Part shown: positions 5,775-8,564 of the stretch, in pieces
How positions within the stretch are numbered: position 1 is the stretch's first letter
Layout of the letters: each line of letters begins with the position of its first letter
NCBI GenBank assembly: GCA_029210865.1
Contig: JARGGE010000102.1
Span: 1 to 8,564 of the forward strand
From: Trueperaceae bacterium
GTDB lineage: Bacteria; Deinococcota; Deinococci; Deinococcales; Trueperaceae
DNA: 8,564 bases
Reading direction: 5' to 3'
Made by a program: the position numbers and the translations under genes
Notes under the pieces: model-generated
What the model was told of the DNA's origin: nothing
The model's database searches: none
The model's input: the letters and a program-made list of their open reading frames with translations, nothing else

Positions 5775-7640
5775 TCAAGCGCGTCCACGACGCTTCCCTT
5801 CGAGCCGTCGAAGCGTGCCCGCCGACCGCAGCCGACGCTCCCCTTCGCGCGCCGCGAGGGCCCCCTGGACCTCGGCCAACTCGGCGTAGGCGGCCTCCAA
5901 CTCCTCGCGCGGCGTATCGGCGTCGTGCACCTTGGCGGCAAGCGCCTCCAGCCGCTGCATCAAGCGTGCCTGGCGGCCGCGCCGACCGGCCTCCACGTGG
6001 TGCTCGCGCACGCGCGAGAGCAGCTGGTCGAGGCGCAGGTCGACGTCGAGGCGCGCGTCCTCGGCGTCGGTCGCCTGCGACAGCAGCCGCTCGAGCACGC
6101 GATCGGCGCCGTCGCGCGCCTGGACGGCCGCCACGATCTCGGCGTCGCGCCAGCCGCAGCGCTCGCACAGCTCGGCGAACGCCACCAGCTCCGACTCCGC
6201 CGCCTCGACCGGCAGCGCGGCGAGCGCGCGCCGGACGCGTTCGCGCAGGTGGGCGGGCTCCAGGAGCACGAGCCCGACGACCTCGAGCTCGAGCGCGCGC
6301 AGCGGGGTCAGGTCCTCCTCGCGCCGGCGCAAACCGCGCACCGACGTCTCGTCGAGCCGCTGGGGACGCTGCGACGCCAGCCACTGGTCGAGCCGCGCCG
6401 GATCCAGCGCCAGGTGGTCGGCGACGAGCCGGCGCAGCTCGGCCGCGACGGGGTCGACCACGTCGCGCGCCTGGAGCGCCGGCAGCAGCTCGAGCAGCAG
6501 CGCGCGCTGACCGCGCGGCGTCGAGGCGTCGTGCTGCGCCAGGACCCGCTGGAACCGGAAGGCGACCTCCGAGGTCCCGGTGCGCAGCGCCGCGGCGAAG
6601 GCCTCGCGATCGGCATCCCCCCCGAGCACGGCGTCGGCCGGGTCCTTCCCGCGCGGCACGCGCACCGCCTGGACCAGGAAGCGCCGGCCGACGCTCTGCT
6701 CGAGCCCCGCCAGCACGGCCCGCTGCCCCGCCTCGTCCGCGTCGAAGGCGAGCTGCACGCGCTGCACGTCGAGGCGCGCCAGGAGCTCGGCCTGCTCCTT
6801 GGTCAGGTTGGCGCCCAGCGCCGCGACCGCGTTGCCGAAGCCGGTCTGGTGCAGCGCCAGCACGTCCATGTAGCCCTCGACCACCACCACCTCGCCCGTC
6901 TCGCGGACGGCCGCGCGGGCCTTGTCGAGGCCGTAGAGCAGCTCGCCCTTCTTGAAGAGCGGCGTCTCGGGCGTGTTGAGGTACTTCGGGACCGCGTCGC
7001 CCAGGACGCGGCCGGCGAAACCGACGAGACGCCCCAGGCCGTCGCGGATCGGGAACATGACCCGGTCGCGGAAGCGGTCGTAGCGGCGCCCCCGCTCGTT
7101 CTCCGAGAGCAACCCGGCCTCGAGCAGGTCGTCGTCGCGCACGCCCTGGGTGAGCAGGTGCTTGAGCAGGCCGTCCCAGCCGTCCGGGGCGTACCCGAGC
7201 TCCCAGGTCTCGATCGTCGCGTCGGTGAGCCCGCGCTCGCGCAGGTAGGCGCGCGCCGGTCCGTCGTCGAGCCGGGCGCGGAACCACGCCAGCGCGGCCT
7301 GGTTGACCTCGAGCAGGTCGCGCCGCCGCCCCTGGCCGGGCGCGACGCCTCGCACCTCGATGCCGACGCGCTCGCCGAGGAGCTTGAGGGCGTCGACGAA
7401 CTCGAGCCCCTGGGTGCGCATGACGAACTCGAAGACGTCGCCCTTGGCGCCGCAGCCGAAGCAGTAGAAGAAGCCGCGGTCGACGTGGACGTGGAAGGAC
7501 GGGGTCCGCTCGGCGTGGAACGGGCACAGCCCCTTGAGCTGGCCGCGGCCCGCGGGCTTGAGCGCGACCGTTTCGCCCACGAGCTGCGCCAGGTCGACGC
7601 GCGCTCGGATGCGCTCCTTGACGTCGTCGACTTCACTCAT
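5775..7640 (-). CDS. dnaG: DNA primase DnaG
   Basis: Makes the RNA primers for leading- and lagging-strand DNA synthesis, working with the replicative helicase DnaB. The product is 621 residues, a normal length. The N-terminal CHC2 zinc finger is complete: Cys39 and His42 in CPFH, Cys60 and Cys63 in CFGC. The catalytic core follows, with the basic motif around ERGRRYDRFRDRVMFPI (182-198) and the TOPRIM acidic residues: Glu255 and Asp259 in EGYMDV, then Asp300 and Asp302 in FDADEAG. GKDPAD lies at 331-336. The C-terminal third (about 430-621) is helical and charged and should hold the helicase-binding domain; it is poorly conserved and I see no specific motif there. The ATG at 7640-7638 gives the usual start just before the zinc finger, but only a G-rich, non-canonical ribosome site precedes it. 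It lies 25 nt after the phosphoribosyltransferase gene and is probably co-transcribed with it. Confidence 0.97.
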   Translation of the reverse strand: MSEVDDVKERIRARVDLAQLVGETVALKPAGRGQLKGLCPFHAERTPSFHVHVDRGFFYCFGCGAKGDVFEFVMRTQGLEFVDALKLLGERVGIEVRGVAPGQGRRRDLLEVNQAALAWFRARLDDGPARAYLRERGLTDATIETWELGYAPDGWDGLLKHLLTQGVRDDDLLEAGLLSENERGRRYDRFRDRVMFPIRDGLGRLVGFAGRVLGDAVPKYLNTPETPLFKKGELLYGLDKARAAVRETGEVVVVEGYMDVLALHQTGFGNAVAALGANLTKEQAELLARLDVQRVQLAFDADEAGQRAVLAGLEQSVGRRFLVQAVRVPRGKDPADAVLGGDADREAFAAALRTGTSEVAFRFQRVLAQHDASTPRGQRALLLELLPALQARDVVDPVAAELRRLVADHLALDPARLDQWLASQRPQRLDETSVRGLRRREEDLTPLRALELEVVGLVLLEPAHLRERVRRALAALPVEAAESELVAFAELCERCGWRDAEIVAAVQARDGADRVLERLLSQATDAEDARLDVDLRLDQLLSRVREHHVEAGRRGRQARLMQRLEALAAKVHDADTPREELEAAYAELAEVQGALAAREGERRLRSAGTLRRLEGKRRGRA

Positions 7641-7665
7641 GCGGGCCCCCGGGACGGGATCGTGG

Positions 7666-8208
7666 TCAGGCGCCGGCCTCGGCCGGGAACAGCGGCAGAT
7701 GGCCGAGCGCGACGACGTCGTCGCGGACCTCGCCCTCGGTGAACACGACCATCGTGGCGACCACGCGCGCGTCGACCTCGCTCAGCAGGTCGGTCAAGGC
7801 GTGGAGCGTGCCACCCGTCGAGATGACGTCGTCGACGATCGCCACCCCCTTGCCCCGCAGGCGGGGCACATCGGCGCCGTCGAGCACGAGGTCCTGGGGC
7901 GTGCCGGTGGTGATCGAGTGCACCGTCCGTGAGAAGCCGCCCACCATGTAGGGCTTGAGCGTCTTGCGGACGACCACGTACGGGAGGCCGGTGCGGACGC
8001 TGAGCGCGTGCGCGAGGGGGACCGCCTTCACCTCGGGCGTCACCAGCACCTCGACCCCGTCGGGCACGCGGGTGGCGAGCGCCTCGGCCGCCGCTTCGGT
8101 GAGCAGCGTGTCGCCGAGCAGGTTGAGCAGGGCGACCGAAACGGCGCCGACGTTGACGACGGGGAGCTCGCGCGTCTCGCGTCCGATCGTGACGGGATGG
8201 GTGGGCAT
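7666..8208 (-). CDS. apt: Adenine phosphoribosyltransferase-like protein (type I PRTase)
   Basis: A 180-residue type I phosphoribosyltransferase, probably converting a purine base (adenine) plus PRPP into the nucleotide for purine salvage in the cytoplasm. The PRPP-binding loop is clear at residues 122-134: VAIVDDVISTGGT, with the acidic pair Asp126-Asp127 and the TGGT phosphate loop. A basic Arg81-Lys82 in VVVRKTLKP and the segment VLVTPEVKAVPLAHAL (54-69) occupy the positions that bind pyrophosphate and substrate in this fold. The region that in classical APT reads EYxLEYGTD is instead SRTVHSITTGTPQDLVLDG, so base specificity is less certain than the fold; xanthine or a regulatory role cannot be excluded. 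The ATG at 8208-8206 has AGGAGG at 8217-8212, spaced only 3 nt. It is followed after 25 nt by dnaG, suggesting one transcript linking salvage and replication. Confidence 0.8.
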   Translation of the reverse strand: MPTHPVTIGRETRELPVVNVGAVSVALLNLLGDTLLTEAAAEALATRVPDGVEVLVTPEVKAVPLAHALSVRTGLPYVVVRKTLKPYMVGGFSRTVHSITTGTPQDLVLDGADVPRLRGKGVAIVDDVISTGGTLHALTDLLSEVDARVVATMVVFTEGEVRDDVVALGHLPLFPAEAGA

Positions 8209-8224
8209 GGACCTCCTGGGGCCG

Positions 8225-8267
8225 GCACCGCGGTGCGGGTCGCGGCGCCGCGGCAGCGCCGGCCGGC
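8225..8267. repeat. Three consecutive perfect palindromes upstream of the apt-like gene
   Basis: Three perfect palindromes stand side by side in the 5' region of the phosphoribosyltransferase gene: gcaccgcggtgc (8225-8236), cgcggcgccgcg (8241-8252) and gccggccggc (8258-8267). They begin 8 nt upstream of its Shine-Dalgarno sequence. They could be operator half-site arrays or mRNA hairpins that control apt translation. GC-rich DNA forms such palindromes more readily by chance, so function is unproven. Confidence 0.4.
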
Positions 8268-8283
8268 TGCCTGTTCGGCTGGC

Positions 8284-8289
8284 ATGCTA
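8284..8289 (-). promoter_or_regulatory. Possible -10 box for the apt-dnaG transcript
   Basis: TAGCAT on the minus strand matches the TANNNT -10 pattern and would start a transcript near 8277, with a leader of about 70 nt containing the three palindromes. No convincing -35 element lies 16-18 nt upstream and no TGn extension is present, so support is weak. Confidence 0.25.
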
Positions 8290-8357
8290 CCGCCGCGGGC
8301 GACCGCGGGCGCGTCGTCCGGCCGCGAGCGGGCACGCCCCGGAGCGGGCGTCCGGGC

Positions 8358-8444
8358 GCGCCCAGAGCCGGAGTCTGGGCGGCCCGGAGAGGACGCCCCG
8401 GCGGCGCCCGGAGCCGGAGGACGGGCGGCCCGGAGAGGACGCCC
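8358..8444. repeat. Imperfect tandem repeat with 46-bp period
   Basis: Positions 8358-8398 and 8404-8444 are two copies of a 41-nt unit (37 of 41 identical), spaced 46 bp apart. The last 22 nt (8377-8398 and 8423-8444) are identical. Copy 1 holds a perfect 7-bp hairpin, gcccaga (8360-8366) with tctgggc (8374-8380). In copy 2 the outer part of the stem is kept, and one A-T pair is replaced by G-C. A further overlapping palindrome lies at 8443-8457. Together with 8209-8357 this makes about 300 nt without a supported gene on either strand. Confidence 0.6.
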
Positions 8445-8492
8445 GGGCGCCGCCCGGTCGCTCGACCGCCAGGTCGGGGCCGCCGACGGGTG

Positions 8493-8498
8493 TAGCGT
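8493..8498 (+). promoter_or_regulatory. Possible -10 box of a divergent leaderless gene
   Basis: TAGCGT on the plus strand fits TANNNT and stands 7 nt before a GTG at 8506, the spacing typical of leaderless transcripts in Deinococcota. I see no good -35 hexamer. It is recorded because it would explain the start of a plus-strand gene at the window edge. Confidence 0.25.
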
Positions 8499-8505
8499 GC
8501 CTGAC

Positions 8506-8564
8506 GTGCTCGACCACGCCCTCCGCCCCTTCGTCCGCGCCATGCACCCACCCACCCTGCGCGC
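8506..8564 (+). CDS. Possible N-terminus of a divergent plus-strand gene (partial)
   Basis: Beginning at GTG 8506 the plus strand encodes MLDHALRPFVRAMHPPTLR and runs off the right edge after 19 codons. The composition, with a LDHALRPFV opening, is reminiscent of the start of some CDP-alcohol phosphatidyltransferases, but 19 residues are too few to assign a family. An alternative in-frame start is GTG at 8497 and another is ATG at 8542. No Shine-Dalgarno sequence is visible; a leaderless start from the TAGCGT box is possible. The reverse strand here offers only arginine- and proline-rich frames without family character. Confidence 0.3.
   Translation, partial: MLDHALRPFVRAMHPPTLR

Noticed and set aside
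5730..7742. A 670-codon open frame on the plus strand opposite dnaG
   Set aside because: dnaG on the minus strand has a complete zinc finger and TOPRIM motifs; the opposite frame is low-complexity and has no family features.
8341..8457. CRISPR array
   Set aside because: Only two imperfect units, a 5-nt gap between them, and no spacer-like unique sequence.
7637..8551. Minus-strand open frames covering the apt-like gene and the right-hand intergenic region
   Set aside because: Their products are Arg/Pro/Gly-rich, without domains, and they cross the repeat and palindromes; the PRPP loop lies in a different frame.

Overview
The window is a very GC-rich stretch of bacterial chromosome in which every well-supported gene lies on the minus strand. 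Read in the direction of transcription (high to low coordinates), it holds an adenine-phosphoribosyltransferase-like gene (8208-7666), the DNA primase gene dnaG (7640-5775), a short regulatory intergenic region, and then a V/A-type ATPase operon. The operon runs: peripheral-stalk coiled-coil subunit (G/H type), I (a), c (K/L), E, C (d), F, and the first 314 codons of catalytic subunit A, which leaves the window at base 1.

The organism is most likely a member of Deinococcota (Thermus/Deinococcus/Truepera lineage). The reasons are the bacterial V/A-type ATPase with subunit order stalk-I-c-E-C-F-A, the close match of the N-termini of subunits I, C and E to my recollection of the Thermus thermophilus proteins, a single-hairpin c subunit made as a precursor with a cleavable leader, the high GC content, and promoters in which a TANNNT box sits just upstream of a possible leaderless start codon. 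The assignment is an inference; no rRNA or other marker is present.

The ATPase genes are packed as one translational unit. Stop and start codons overlap by 4 nt (stalk/I as GTGA, I/c as ATGA) or 8 nt (C/F), or lie 3-6 nt apart (c/E, E/C). The exception is an 84-nt gap before subunit A that can form a long-range stem-loop. The subunits build the membrane rotor and stator (I, c), peripheral stalks (E plus G/H), the central stalk connection (C, F) and the catalytic head (A; subunits B and D would be expected beyond base 1).

The most interesting part is the 198-nt region between dnaG and the first ATPase gene. It carries a consensus-like sigma-70 promoter (TTGACA, 18-nt spacer, extended -10 TGCTATGCT). 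This is followed within a few bases by an ATG that opens a 53-codon frame, and then by a 12-bp GC-rich hairpin plus seven T residues. No TA dinucleotide, and so no TANNNT -10 box, occurs between that terminator and the ATPase start codon. Transcripts from the promoter I can see must therefore pass a terminator at their extreme 5' end, which suggests attenuation of the ATP synthase operon, possibly coupled to translation of a leaderless upstream frame. The right edge (8209-8505) is a non-coding, palindrome-rich and repeat-containing region, possibly followed by the start of a divergent plus-strand gene.
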